Positions 35,119 to 43,717 of a stretch of 64,000 bases of DNA are shown here, piece after piece. The first letter of the stretch is position 1, and the number at the start of each line of letters is the position of its first letter. The stretch is from Pseudomonadota bacterium. GTDB taxonomy: Bacteria; Pseudomonadota; Alphaproteobacteria; Sphingomonadales; Sphingomonadaceae. The notes under the pieces were generated by a model. It did no database searches. It saw only the letters and a program-made list of their open reading frames with translations, and was not told the DNA's origin. Both the position numbers and the translations under genes were made by a program. Location of the stretch: positions 1 through 64,000 of the forward strand of contig JAKPHK010000015.1 of assembly GCA_029550345.1 (NCBI GenBank). The letters are read 5' to 3'.

Positions 35119-35861
35119 CAGTTATAGAAGCTGTAATCCGGCAGCGAATGGAACGCGCTTTTCAACGCCTCTCCCCATCCCGCCGAAACCGCGAGATAAT
35201 AAGGATCGACCGCCTCGATCCGGCGTTGATGCGCGGGCTCGAAACCATCCTTCTCAATCACCAGCAGGTCGAGCGGCAGACCGACCGAAAGGTTTGCCTT
35301 GATCGTCGAATCAAAGCTCACCATCAGCAGCTTGACCGCGTCCTCAAAACTCATGTCACGGTCATAGCCACGGATCAGGATCGGGCGACCATACTTGGTC
35401 TCACCGATCTGGAAAAACGGGGTATCGAAGCTCGCCTCGATGAAATTGCCTTCGGGATAGACCAGGAACAGGCGCTGTTCTCCGTTCCCGATCTGCCCGG
35501 CGACGATCATCGAAGCGGTGAACGTTCCCGATCCCGCCTCCTCGCCATTCTGGGCGTCGCTGGCGGCGATGGTATCGCGCAGCAATTTGCCGACATGGGC
35601 CGCCACCTGAAACATCGTTTCGGCCTCAAGCAGCGAATTGTGGCGATCGTCGTGCGCCTTGTTGCGCTCTTCGATCTGGCTGATCACACTTTGGGTGGTG
35701 GCCAGATTGCCCGCAGTCATGATCGTGACGATCCGCTCTCCGGGTACTGACCAGCAATGCATCTTGCGGAAGGTGGAGATGTTGTCGACGCCGGAATTGG
35801 TGCGGGTATCGCTCATCAGCACCAGGCCGCGATCCAGCAGCATTCCAACACAATAGGTCAC
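35118..35861 (-). CDS. Anbu proteasome-type peptidase
   Basis: Anbu (ancestral beta subunit) is an Ntn-hydrolase homologue of HslV and proteasome beta subunits. The 247-aa product starts with GTG and reads MTYCVGMLLDRGLVLMSDTRTNSGVDNISTFRKMH; after Met removal Thr at position 2 is the predicted nucleophile, and SDTRTNSG and IVTIMTAGNLATTQ fit the family. It follows transglutaminase, alpha-E and ATP-grasp genes in the same direction, the typical Anbu neighbourhood. The proposed role of the set is a peptide-type metabolite or tagging reaction, but the substrate is unknown. Confidence 0.93.
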   Translation of the reverse strand: MTYCVGMLLDRGLVLMSDTRTNSGVDNISTFRKMHCWSVPGERIVTIMTAGNLATTQSVISQIEERNKAHDDRHNSLLEAETMFQVAAHVGKLLRDTIAASDAQNGEEAGSGTFTASMIVAGQIGNGEQRLFLVYPEGNFIEASFDTPFFQIGETKYGRPILIRGYDRDMSFEDAVKLLMVSFDSTIKANLSVGLPLDLLVIEKDGFEPAHQRRIEAVDPYYLAVSAGWGEALKSAFHSLPDYSFYN

Positions 35862-35887
35862 TTGGCCGTCCCCCTCTTTCGCCCTGC

Positions 35888-36703
35888 CTACTGTTCCGAA
35901 ACCTGCTGTTCAACCGCCAGCCGAACTTCAAGCAGACTTTCCCCAGCTCCGTAAGACATTCCGGTGATCGGCGCCGCCTCGCCATAGTCACGCCCGGTGG
36001 CAACGCGGACATACCGTTCGTCCGGGCTAATCCCGTTCGACACATCGAAGCCAACCCAGCCGAGGTTGGCGACGTGCGCCTCAACCCAGGCGTGGCCGGC
36101 TTCCTGCTCGATCCGGTCATCCATCATCAGATAGCCGGAAACATAGCGTGCCGGGACACCCAGTGCGCGGGCCGCGCCGATGAAGATATGGGCATGGTCC
36201 TGACAGACCCCGACACCCAGGGCTGCCGCCTCTTCGGCGCTGGTTTCAACCGTGGTTTCACCGGGCACATAGGCCACCGCATCAAGCACGAGGCTCGAAA
36301 GACGGTGCAGCAAAGCCAGCGGCTCATCACGCGGGACATCAAGTCCGGCCATGATCGCCCGCACCTTTGGTCCCGGCCGGGTCAGGGGCGACTGGGCCAG
36401 AAAGGCCCACAGCGGCATATGCCCGGAATGGTGCCCGATCACGCCATGATTGTCGGCAGTGACCACCACGCCTTCGCAGTGCACCTCGACCAGGCTGGTC
36501 CCCGGCTCGACCGAAACCAGCGTGGTCCGGTTGTGGTTGTGATCCTCATAGCTGACTTCGGCAGTCGCTCCGGTCAGGTCCATTTGCCAATCGACGACCT
36601 TCTGGCCCTGGGTCGATTTGGGCATCAGCCGCAACCGTTGCAGCCCATGGGAAACGGGCCGTGCGAATTCGTATCGGGTCGTATGACTGATCCTGAGCCG
36701 CAT
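35888..36703 (-). CDS. Transglutaminase family protein (Anbu operon)
   Basis: A 271-aa cysteine-peptidase-like transglutaminase fold protein: MRLRISHTTRYEFARPVSHGLQRLRLMPKSTQGQ at the start, a central GVCQDHAHIFIGAARALGVPARYVSGYL containing the catalytic Cys and EAGHAWVEAHVANLGWVGFDVSNG containing the His and Asp. This is the bacterial form found with alpha-E and circularly permuted ATP-grasp proteins. The ATG at 36703 overlaps the alpha-E stop (TAATG), so the track's longer frame is rejected. Confidence 0.93.
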   Translation of the reverse strand: MRLRISHTTRYEFARPVSHGLQRLRLMPKSTQGQKVVDWQMDLTGATAEVSYEDHNHNRTTLVSVEPGTSLVEVHCEGVVVTADNHGVIGHHSGHMPLWAFLAQSPLTRPGPKVRAIMAGLDVPRDEPLALLHRLSSLVLDAVAYVPGETTVETSAEEAAALGVGVCQDHAHIFIGAARALGVPARYVSGYLMMDDRIEQEAGHAWVEAHVANLGWVGFDVSNGISPDERYVRVATGRDYGEAAPITGMSYGAGESLLEVRLAVEQQVSEQ

Positions 36704-37650
36704 TACGCATAGAACCGATAGTCTTGCTCGATCGCCTGGGCAACCTGCTGGTTGGCGGCGATGAAATCTTGGATGAATTCGTGCAGGCCCTGTTCGAACA
36801 CCGCCTCGATCCCGATCTCGTGGAATCGGGTACCAATTTCGCGCAGCAGTTCGTGGGCCGAAGTTTCGGTCCCGTATTCGTGGGCCAGGCCGGCAAGGTT
36901 GGAGCGCAGCTTGTGGATGCAGAAATGCAGCGAGCGCGGGAAGCGCCGGTCCAGCACCAGAAATTCGGCGATCCCGCGCGGATCGATCGCCCCGGCGTTG
37001 AGCCAGCGATAGGCCCGGTCGCCCGAGACCGAGCGCAGCACGCTTTCCCACTGCACGTTATCAAGGCTGGACCCCACCCAGGCGAGCGAAGGCAGCAACA
37101 CATAGTATTTCACGTCAAGGATCCGCGCGGTGTTGTCGCCGCGTTCGATGAAGGTCCCGAGCCGACTGAAGTTATAGGCTTCATTGCGCAGCATGGTGCC
37201 ATCGAAAGCGCCGCGCACCAGCGTAACCTGGCGCCGTACCATGGCCAGAACCTCGCCCAGCATTGCTTCGCGCACCGGCCGGACCAGCGCATCCTTCAGG
37301 ACCATCCAGCTCTCGTTGACCGCCTCCCAGACCTCGCGTGTCAGTGCGGTGCGAACCGATCGCGCATTGCTGCGCGCCGCATCGATCATGGCGAAGACCG
37401 AACCCGGGTTGGCACGGTCGCGCAGCAGGAAATTCCAGACCCGTTCGCCCGAATAATCCTGCCCGTAAAGCGCCTCGAACTGCCCGCTCTGGCCAACGGT
37501 TGAAATCACCGACCGCCACTCTTCCCGGGCGGCATCGGCATCGCGGGTCAGGGTCATGCGCAGTCCGGCCTCGATCAGCCGTGCGGTGTTCTCCGCCCGC
37601 TCAAGGTAACGCGCCATCCAGAAGGTGCCATTGGCGGTGCGGCCTAGCAT
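36703..37650 (-). CDS. Alpha-E domain-containing protein
   Basis: A 315-aa helical 'alpha-E' protein with the family start MLGRTANGTFWMARYLERAENTARLIEAGLRM and the NFSRLGTFIERGDNTARILDVKYYVLLPS motif, and a C-terminal helical region FEQGLHEFIQDFIAANQQVAQAI. The fold is helical and conserved with circularly permuted ATP-grasp partners; its biochemical role is not known. Start at ATG 37650, 16 bases after the ATP-grasp stop. Confidence 0.92.
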   Translation of the reverse strand: MLGRTANGTFWMARYLERAENTARLIEAGLRMTLTRDADAAREEWRSVISTVGQSGQFEALYGQDYSGERVWNFLLRDRANPGSVFAMIDAARSNARSVRTALTREVWEAVNESWMVLKDALVRPVREAMLGEVLAMVRRQVTLVRGAFDGTMLRNEAYNFSRLGTFIERGDNTARILDVKYYVLLPSLAWVGSSLDNVQWESVLRSVSGDRAYRWLNAGAIDPRGIAEFLVLDRRFPRSLHFCIHKLRSNLAGLAHEYGTETSAHELLREIGTRFHEIGIEAVFEQGLHEFIQDFIAANQQVAQAIEQDYRFYA

Positions 37651-37666
37651 GAGGAATCCCTGCCCA

Positions 37667-39094
37667 TCAGTCTTCCAGTACCCAGCTATCCTTGGTTCCG
37701 CCGCCTTGCGACGAATTGACCACCAGACTGCCCTTCTTGAGTGCAACGCGGGTCAGCCCGCCGGGCGTAATCTCGATCCCTTGCGGCGAAACCAGCACAA
37801 AGGGCCGCAGATCGACATGGCGGGGGGCCAGCCCGGCCTTGGTGAAGATCGGCACGGTCGAAAGTGCCAGGGTCGGCTGGGCGATGTAGTTCGCCGGCCT
37901 GGCCTTCAGCTTGACCGCGAAATCGGCGATTTCCCGCTTTGACGCGGTCGGCCCGATCAGCATTCCGTAACCGCCCGAACCGTGGACCTCCTTGACCACA
38001 AGATCGGAAAGATTGTCCAGCACATAGGCCAGACTGTCCTTCTCGCTGCAGCGCCAGGTCGGTACGTTGGATAGGATCGGCTTTTCGCCGGTGTAGAATT
38101 CTACGATGTCCGGCATGAAGGAATAGATCGCCTTGTCGTCGGCAATTCCGGTGCCCGGGGCATTGGCGATGGTGATCCCGCCCGAACGATAGATATCCAT
38201 GATCCCCGGCACACCCAGCGCTGAAGCGGGATTGAAGCTCAGCGGATCGAGGTATTCGTCGTCAACCCGGCGATAGATCACATCGACCGGCTTGTAACCG
38301 CTGGTGGTGCGCATCGCGACCCGCCCGTCGATCACGCGCAGGTCACTGCCCTCAACCAGTTCAGCACCCATCTGATCGGCCAGGAAGGCGTGCTCGAAAT
38401 AGGCCGAATTGTAGATCCCCGGGGTCAGCACCGCCACGGTCGGCCGCCCCGTGGCACAGGCCGGGGCACAGGCTGCCAGGCTCTTGGCCAGACGGCGCGG
38501 ATAGTCCTGCACCGGGCGGACCTTTACCCGGCTGAACAGTTCCGGGAACATTGCCATCATGGTCTCGCGGTTTTCGAGCATATAGGATACGCCCGACGGG
38601 GTCCGCGCGTTATCTTCCAGCACCATGAATTCGTCCGGTCCGGTGCGGACCAGATCGATCCCAACGATATGGGTAAAGACCCCGCCGGGCGGCACCATGC
38701 CGACCATCTGCGGCAGAAAAGCGTCATTCTCGGCGATCAGCCGTTGCGGCACGCGCCCGGCGCGAACGATTTCCTGACGGTGATAGATGTCATGCAGGAA
38801 AGCATTGAGCGCCCGCACCCGCTGTTCGATCCCGCGGGTCAGCTTGCGCCATTCGTTGGCGGTGATGATCCGTGGCACCATATCGAACGGGATCAGCCGT
38901 TCTTCACCGGCATTGTCGCCATAGACGTTGAAGGTGATCCCGGTGCGCCGAAAAAAACCTTCCGCCTCGGCCCCCTTGCGGCGGAGCAGTGAGGGGTCCT
39001 GCTCGTTCAGCCAGCCCTGATAGCCCGCATAGGCCGGGCGCACGGAACCGTCTGCTGCGAACATCTCGTCAAAGCAAACGGTCGGCTTGGTCAT
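37667..39094 (-). CDS. Circularly permuted ATP-grasp protein (type 2)
   Basis: A 475-aa ATP-grasp ligase of the circularly permuted type. Motifs visible include FDEMFAADGSVRPAYAGYQGWLNEQDPSLLRRKGAEAEGFF, GITFNVYGDN, EFMVLEDNARTPSGVSYMLENRETMM, and VVKEVHGSGGYGMLIGPTASKREI plus ADFAVKLKARPANYIAQP near the end. It probably forms an amide bond using ATP, with alpha-E as partner. It is the first gene of the five-gene operon; the ATG at 39094 is chosen, since the track's extra 20 residues lie in the 5' spacer. Confidence 0.93.
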   Translation of the reverse strand: MTKPTVCFDEMFAADGSVRPAYAGYQGWLNEQDPSLLRRKGAEAEGFFRRTGITFNVYGDNAGEERLIPFDMVPRIITANEWRKLTRGIEQRVRALNAFLHDIYHRQEIVRAGRVPQRLIAENDAFLPQMVGMVPPGGVFTHIVGIDLVRTGPDEFMVLEDNARTPSGVSYMLENRETMMAMFPELFSRVKVRPVQDYPRRLAKSLAACAPACATGRPTVAVLTPGIYNSAYFEHAFLADQMGAELVEGSDLRVIDGRVAMRTTSGYKPVDVIYRRVDDEYLDPLSFNPASALGVPGIMDIYRSGGITIANAPGTGIADDKAIYSFMPDIVEFYTGEKPILSNVPTWRCSEKDSLAYVLDNLSDLVVKEVHGSGGYGMLIGPTASKREIADFAVKLKARPANYIAQPTLALSTVPIFTKAGLAPRHVDLRPFVLVSPQGIEITPGGLTRVALKKGSLVVNSSQGGGTKDSWVLED

Positions 39095-39214
39095 ACGAAG
39101 TACGTCCCCTTCATGACAATGACTGCCGTATGACGAGGAAGAGTCAAGCAGCAAAATGCTGCAAATGCGAAAGGATGCCGGGACGGGACCTGGTTGGCGG
39201 TCCGACTTCGGCCT

Positions 39215-40228
39215 TCAGCGATATAGTCCGCCATAACAGGTCATGGTCCCGTCCCGGCTGGTTGCCTTGTATTGATAGAGACCTCCGCAAGCCACTGCGT
39301 TGCCGTTCCTGCTCTCAGCAAAATAGTTGTAACGGCCCCCGGCGCATACAGCATTGCCATCTCGGCTTTCGGCTTTGTAATCGTAACGGCCGCCACACGC
39401 GACCGAGTTGCCGTTCCTGCTTTCGGCATGGTAGTCATACAGGCCGCCTGCGCAGACATGATTGCCGTCGCGACTTTCTCCCTTGTAGTCATAGAGTCCG
39501 CCACAGGCGACCATCGTCCCATCGCGGTTTTCGGCCTTGTAATTATAACGCCCGCCCGCGCAGACGCTTGAACCATCAAGACTTTCGGCCTTGTAGTCAT
39601 AACCGCAGCCGCACACGACGTCGGAATTGCCAATCCGACGGTAATAGTTGCTGCCCGCTTCGCAGCCCTGATACAGGTTTCTGGCACGCGGCGCCGCGGT
39701 TTGTAACGACGCCTGGCTGGCGGGGGAAACGCCCAAAGCCGGCGAACTGCCCGCAGCCGGGCTTGCCGAAACCGGCGACGGAGCGACATTGCATTGGCTG
39801 GTAAAGGCCTGCGCGCGGACCGGATCGAGCGTGCACAACTTGCTCTCCGCATAATATGAAACAGCAGCCTTCAGATCGCTGTCTATCGGGGTCAGGCGGA
39901 TTATGAAAACGTTCCACCAATCGGCATTTTCCGGCCCTTGCGGCAGCTCAACTCCAACCAGGGCAATCATCCTATCGGCATAGTTGGGGTCAAGCACCAT
40001 CTGGCGATGGATAAGGGTGGTCCGCCCGCCAAAACCGTGTTCGCCATCGAACCCCGGGGCTTGCGGCAACAGGCCGAAGGTATTGAATGCCCCCGCGATC
40101 GTATCTCTGAACGGACCGATTTCGTGCGCGTCACCGATGAACAACGACCGGTAGGCAAGGAACAAGGCCAAACCCGCGCCGAGCCACAGTTTCCAGCGCG
40201 CTCTGCCCGCTGCCTTCTCCTCAACCAC
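39215..40228 (-). CDS. Membrane-anchored protein with seven 18-residue Cys repeats
   Basis: No family recognised. The 337-aa product has one N-terminal helix (WKLWLGAGLALFLAYRSLFIG), a region of about 115 residues (ADRMIALVGVELPQGPENADWWNVFIIRLTPIDSDLKAAVSYYAESKL), a Ser/Pro/Ala linker, and then the array YDYKAESRDGNAVCAGGR and its variants to the end. The Cys position alternates between VCAGG and VACGG in successive units. The track frame begins inside the upstream gene; I use GTG at 40228, about 20 bases after that gene's stop, since the upstream part of the frame is antisense-like. An operon with the preceding gene is likely. Confidence 0.7.
   Translation of the reverse strand: MVEEKAAGRARWKLWLGAGLALFLAYRSLFIGDAHEIGPFRDTIAGAFNTFGLLPQAPGFDGEHGFGGRTTLIHRQMVLDPNYADRMIALVGVELPQGPENADWWNVFIIRLTPIDSDLKAAVSYYAESKLCTLDPVRAQAFTSQCNVAPSPVSASPAAGSSPALGVSPASQASLQTAAPRARNLYQGCEAGSNYYRRIGNSDVVCGCGYDYKAESLDGSSVCAGGRYNYKAENRDGTMVACGGLYDYKGESRDGNHVCAGGLYDYHAESRNGNSVACGGRYDYKAESRDGNAVCAGGRYNYFAESRNGNAVACGGLYQYKATSRDGTMTCYGGLYR
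39224..39601 (-). repeat. Seven tandem 54-bp repeats encoding 18-residue units
   Basis: Seven head-to-tail units of exactly 18 codons (YDYKAESRDGNAVCAGGR type) make up the end of the gene. Tyr-x-Tyr, Ala-Glu-Ser/Asn, Arg-Asp/Asn-Gly and a Cys-Gly-Gly segment are conserved while the Cys position alternates by one residue, giving a 36-residue super-period. DNA copies have diverged, so the array is not a recent expansion. Confidence 0.9.
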
Positions 40229-40247
40229 TCCGCCGCCCCCCAGGCTG

Positions 40248-41222
40248 TCAGTGCGCGGCGTAAACCCGGCCTGACTGAGCCAGACGCTGGCGCGAGGTGT
40301 TAACCGGCACCGCGATCGCCGTGCCCGGATCATAGACCTTGCCGACGCCCTGGCTGCCCTTGGGCACCCAGATTTCGACCCAGGTGTTCGAATAGCCATT
40401 GGGCTTGTAGCGCACCCAGTAGCCATCGGGGTGCTTGCTCCAGCGGGTTGCCGGCACGTCGATGCTGCCTTCGCCGCGCGGCGCCACGCCGCCCAGCACC
40501 GCGACCCGCTCGATATCGGCATAGCTTGATCCCGGGGTGCTCATCAGCCCGCGAATCCGGCTTTCCGCCTCGATCACGGTGCGCACAGGACCGGGCATTC
40601 CGCCGGTTACGCTGTTGAGCTGCGCGTTTGTCAGCACGGAAAGCGCGCTGCGGTTGAGCGAGAGCAGCATCTTCTTGGGCAGCAGCACCGCCGCCACGCC
40701 CTTGAGCCGGGTATCCAGATCCTCAAACTTGGCGCGGGCGACTATCGCCCACAGCAGCAACTGGATATCGCGCTGAGCGATTTCCGGATGGGCTACGGAG
40801 TTTTGCAGGATCGTGGTCACCGCCACCTTGGCCGAGCCCTTGACCGGACCAAGCAGATAGCCATCGCCGCCGCCAGGTCCATAGGTCCCGGCGTGGAGGC
40901 AATAGGACTGGGCGTGCATCTTGTAATAGCCCGGCGCCAGCACGAACCCGCCCTGGGCGGTGCGTGGCAGCGTGGTCAGGTCGAGCGCGCCGACCGGCGG
41001 AGTGTAGCCATCGGTGCTGGCATCGCCCCAGATCGCGTCCTTGATGCTGGTCGAGATCGGAGCAGGACCCGAAAGCAGATCGGGAACCTTGGGCGTCTTG
41101 ACCGGAAGATTACGCACCACCGTGCCCCCCAGCCCGCCCAACTGGGCATCGGCGCTGGTGGTCACCATCAAAGTACCAGACAGGACCAGCAGCATCGGCA
41201 TCAGCACTTTGATCGGTTTCAT
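40248..41222 (-). CDS. Secreted protein of unknown function upstream of the Cys-repeat gene
   Basis: No family recognised. The 324-aa product has a signal peptide (MKPIKVLMPMLLVLSGTLMVTTSADA), a Gly-rich start (QLGGLGGTVVRNLPVKTPKVPDLL), a segment GGFVLAPGYYKMHAQSYCLHAGTYGPGGGDGYLLGPVKGSAKVAVTTILQNSVAHPEIAQRDIQLLLWAIVARAKFEDL and a C-terminal region WVRYKPNGYSNTWVEIWVPKGSQ. It reads like an exported structural or enzyme-like protein. It ends about 20 bases before the proposed start of the Cys-repeat gene, so the two form a transcription unit. Confidence 0.75.
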   Translation of the reverse strand: MKPIKVLMPMLLVLSGTLMVTTSADAQLGGLGGTVVRNLPVKTPKVPDLLSGPAPISTSIKDAIWGDASTDGYTPPVGALDLTTLPRTAQGGFVLAPGYYKMHAQSYCLHAGTYGPGGGDGYLLGPVKGSAKVAVTTILQNSVAHPEIAQRDIQLLLWAIVARAKFEDLDTRLKGVAAVLLPKKMLLSLNRSALSVLTNAQLNSVTGGMPGPVRTVIEAESRIRGLMSTPGSSYADIERVAVLGGVAPRGEGSIDVPATRWSKHPDGYWVRYKPNGYSNTWVEIWVPKGSQGVGKVYDPGTAIAVPVNTSRQRLAQSGRVYAAH

Positions 41223-41344
41223 GGCGGATCCTCTTGAGCGAAAAGGCTTACAAAACAGGGCGGAGCAAACCGCCGCGCGAACCTTTCTCTATAATAGGCG
41301 GCGCAAGGCTGTCTTGGCAAAAAACGTCAAGACCTGCGAAATGA

Positions 41345-42130
41345 TTACGGCGCGCTCCACCGCAGTGACATACAGGTGAACCCGGCGTCGATCATCGCAA
41401 TCGCGGCGTTTTCCAGCGGCATGACATTCAGCCCGTGGGCATCAAGCGCCTCCAGAATGCGCGGATAATGCGCCCCGGCCAGCACCCGGTCATTAACCCG
41501 CAGCACATTGGCCCCGCCCTCTTCGCCGTCAGGCACCTCGATCACGCGCAGGCCAGCGAAGATCCCGGTCGCAGCAAGGGCGCGGGTGGACAGGACCGTC
41601 TCTTCGTCCAGCAGCGAACTGGCGGTCTTGAGGTGGAGCACTTCGCGCGGGGTTTCGGCGATTACGCCGCGATAGCCGATGGTCGCCAGAACCGCGATCA
41701 GCGCCTCTGCCCCTTCGCGGTCGGTGCGGGCGGACAGGCCGATCAGTACCTTGTCCGGCAGCATCAGCACATCGCCGCCATCGGCATGGCCGACCGGCAG
41801 ATCGATCACCTGTTCGAACAATTGCTCGAGTGTCGGACGCAGGAACGCCCCCTCGCCAGCCCGGCTCGGCGCACCGGGGCGCAGCACGATCGCGGCTTCG
41901 GGAAAGACCAGCGCCGGATCCTCGACAAAGAGCGCATCCGGGTATTCTTCCAACGGATCGAGCACGGTCAGCGAAAGGCCCGCATCGGCCAGCGCCGCGG
42001 CATAGGCAGCGTGTTCTGAGGCGACATCGGCGAATACAGGATCACCGCCCGCTCCCGCACGCAGCCCCTTGACCACGCTGGCACCGGGTTTGCGCAGGAT
42101 TGCGCGGTTGAAGGAATGGATCTGGCTCAA
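41345..42130 (-). CDS. Dimethylarginine dimethylaminohydrolase-like (arginine deiminase superfamily)
   Basis: A 261-aa guanidino-group-modifying enzyme. The N-terminal SFNRAILRKPGASVVKGL pattern, EEYPDALFVEDPALVF (Asp/Glu pair), VLHLKTASSLLDEETVL with the catalytic His, and the C-terminal IDAGFTCMSLRWS with the catalytic Cys all match the DDAH family. The track begins at TTG 42148; GGGGAG ten bases before TTG 42130 supports a start at SQIHSFNRAIL. Function in a bacterium is probably citrulline formation from methylarginines; other substrates are possible. Confidence 0.88.
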   Translation of the reverse strand: MSQIHSFNRAILRKPGASVVKGLRAGAGGDPVFADVASEHAAYAAALADAGLSLTVLDPLEEYPDALFVEDPALVFPEAAIVLRPGAPSRAGEGAFLRPTLEQLFEQVIDLPVGHADGGDVLMLPDKVLIGLSARTDREGAEALIAVLATIGYRGVIAETPREVLHLKTASSLLDEETVLSTRALAATGIFAGLRVIEVPDGEEGGANVLRVNDRVLAGAHYPRILEALDAHGLNVMPLENAAIAMIDAGFTCMSLRWSAP

Positions 42131-42204
42131 CGGCTGAAAGCTCCCCAAAGAAAAGGGCGGAACGCCGCATGGCGCCCCGCCCTATTTACTGCTTCAAGGC
42201 ATTA

Positions 42205-42459
42205 TTACATCGAGAAGCCGAACTTGCGCGCGACGAAAATCACCACCAACGCACCGACCAGCGACCACAGGAAGCCCGCCGGCTTCATCTGCGTGCCCGG
42301 CTGCTTGTCCATCATGGTGCCGACGGTGCCGGCCAGGAACGAGCCGACCACGCCCAGAATGGCGCTCATGGCCCAGCCCATCGGAACTTCACCGGGATAA
42401 ACGAACCGCGCCAGAATACCGACGATCAGGCCCGTGATGGCCATGCTGACATACTTCAT
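42205..42459 (-). CDS. GlsB/YeaQ/YmgE family stress-response membrane protein
   Basis: An 84-aa protein with three short Gly-rich membrane helices (SMAITGLIVGILARFVYPG, MSAILGVVGSFLAGTVGTMM, FLWSLVGALVVIFVARKFGF), the standard layout of GlsB/YeaQ. Family members are induced by stress; biochemical function is unclear. A spacer of about 75 bases separates it from the DDAH-like gene, and there is no clear shared operon. Confidence 0.92.
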   Translation of the reverse strand: MKYVSMAITGLIVGILARFVYPGEVPMGWAMSAILGVVGSFLAGTVGTMMDKQPGTQMKPAGFLWSLVGALVVIFVARKFGFSM

Positions 42460-42561
42460 TGCGCTTCCCCTTTGCCTGCAGGTGGGGTCATGTCCCGCCT
42501 GCTCCTAATGGCTGCAGGCGACACCATTGCACCTGCAAAGTCAAGCATCTGACCGTAGGGC

Positions 42562-43110
42562 CTAGGCCTTGCAGTCACCGACCCGTTCGGTGGTGACGGT
42601 CTGCTCGATGTGCATCGTCTTGCCGCCCGGACCGGTCATTTCGGCCTTGGCGTCAACCACCGATCCGGTTGGCGCATAGGTGCCGTGCGATGCCACCTTC
42701 ATCGCCATCCCTTCCTTGCTCTTGCAGGTGAAGGCCGAATCAATCGTTCCGCCGCTCGCCTCGAACTTTTCGAACTGGCAGTCCCCCTTGGCCATCTGCT
42801 CTTTCATCACCTCGACGCCCTTGGCGGCGTGTTCGGGCGTAATGCAGCTTTCGGTACTGGCGGCCTTGCTCATCGATTCCTTCATCTTCTCCATCAGCTG
42901 CGGAGGAAGACCGGGAATCTCTGCCTTGGTGACGTTGATGGTGGTGCGATAGAGCCCCGGCTCCATCTTGAAGGCCACTTCCGCTGCTGCGGCCACCGCC
43001 TTGTCGGCCGGCGCGGCGGACGTTTCGGCATCGCTGCCCGACTTGCCGCAGGCAGAAAGCGATGCGGTGCCGACAACGATCAGGGCGGCGGAAAGAACTT
43101 GGCGTTTCAT
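42562..43110 (-). CDS. DUF3617 lipoprotein
   Basis: A 182-aa lipoprotein (signal MKRQVLSAALIVVGTASLSACG with lipobox) with a DUF3617 region: FKMEPGLYRTTINVTKAEIPGLPPQLMEKMKESM, the STESCITPEHAAKG motif, and GDCQFEKFEASGGTIDSAFTCKSKEG. DUF3617 proteins are widespread sphingomonad periplasmic proteins of unknown function. ATG at 43110 is used; the track frame includes 20 unlikely upstream residues. Confidence 0.9.
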   Translation of the reverse strand: MKRQVLSAALIVVGTASLSACGKSGSDAETSAAPADKAVAAAAEVAFKMEPGLYRTTINVTKAEIPGLPPQLMEKMKESMSKAASTESCITPEHAAKGVEVMKEQMAKGDCQFEKFEASGGTIDSAFTCKSKEGMAMKVASHGTYAPTGSVVDAKAEMTGPGGKTMHIEQTVTTERVGDCKA

Positions 43111-43173
43111 GGCTGGCTCCCGGGAGACTGAAATCGGGAGCCAGCCTATCAGCGGGTGAGAAGGGTTCAAGCG

Positions 43174-43548
43174 CTAAGCGGCAAAGCGCAGAGCAGCGTG
43201 CGGCTTGCCTTGCCATTCGCCATGCAGAAAGCTGCGGAATGTCCGGTGCAGATGATCGACCACCGCCGGATAGAGCGGCCGATCGAAAGCAATACCGGCC
43301 GAGTGGCCCTTGACCCAGCGGATCACTCCGCCCAGCCCCTCGATCCTTTCAGGGTGGACCACCACCAGATCGTCCACGCCCATCACCAGTGCCATGCTGT
43401 CGATTCGGCAACCGCCCTCCGAGATGTCGGAGATCACCACCCGGTCAGCAAAGCCCGACCGGCTGCGGCAACGCGCCGGCAGCACCAGTTGCAACCGGGG
43501 TGAACGGCGCAGCAGATAAAGTCGGTCCGGTTCCATCGCATCCTCCAT
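43174..43548 (-). CDS. PilZ domain protein
   Basis: A 124-aa single PilZ-fold protein: RRSPRLQLVLPARCRSRSGFADRVVISDISEGGCRIDSMALVMG holds the PilZ c-di-GMP motif pattern (RR near the start, then D/NxSxxG as DISEGG). It is therefore a likely c-di-GMP-binding effector. No partner domain is attached; the target is unknown. It starts near the divergent acyl-CoA dehydrogenase promoter region and is separated from the DUF3617 gene by 63 bases. Confidence 0.88.
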   Translation of the reverse strand: MEDAMEPDRLYLLRRSPRLQLVLPARCRSRSGFADRVVISDISEGGCRIDSMALVMGVDDLVVVHPERIEGLGGVIRWVKGHSAGIAFDRPLYPAVVDHLHRTFRSFLHGEWQGKPHAALRFAA

Positions 43549-43717
43549 CCCGGGCTGTGCCGCCTTGCCGTAACGGCAGCGGCGCCGGCGCCACGAATAA
43601 CGGCGGAGCGGCCATGACGTTTAAGGGGCGAACTGCTTTACGATTACGTCAAGTTCCCCTTGCGATAGGCGGAAAACCGGGCCAATCTGGCCACGATAGC
43701 GATAGTGGAGAGGCGCG

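Noticed and set aside
39224-39601. Tandem 54-bp units as a possible CRISPR array
   Set aside because: The units lie in frame within one gene, encode a regular peptide repeat and have no variable spacers.
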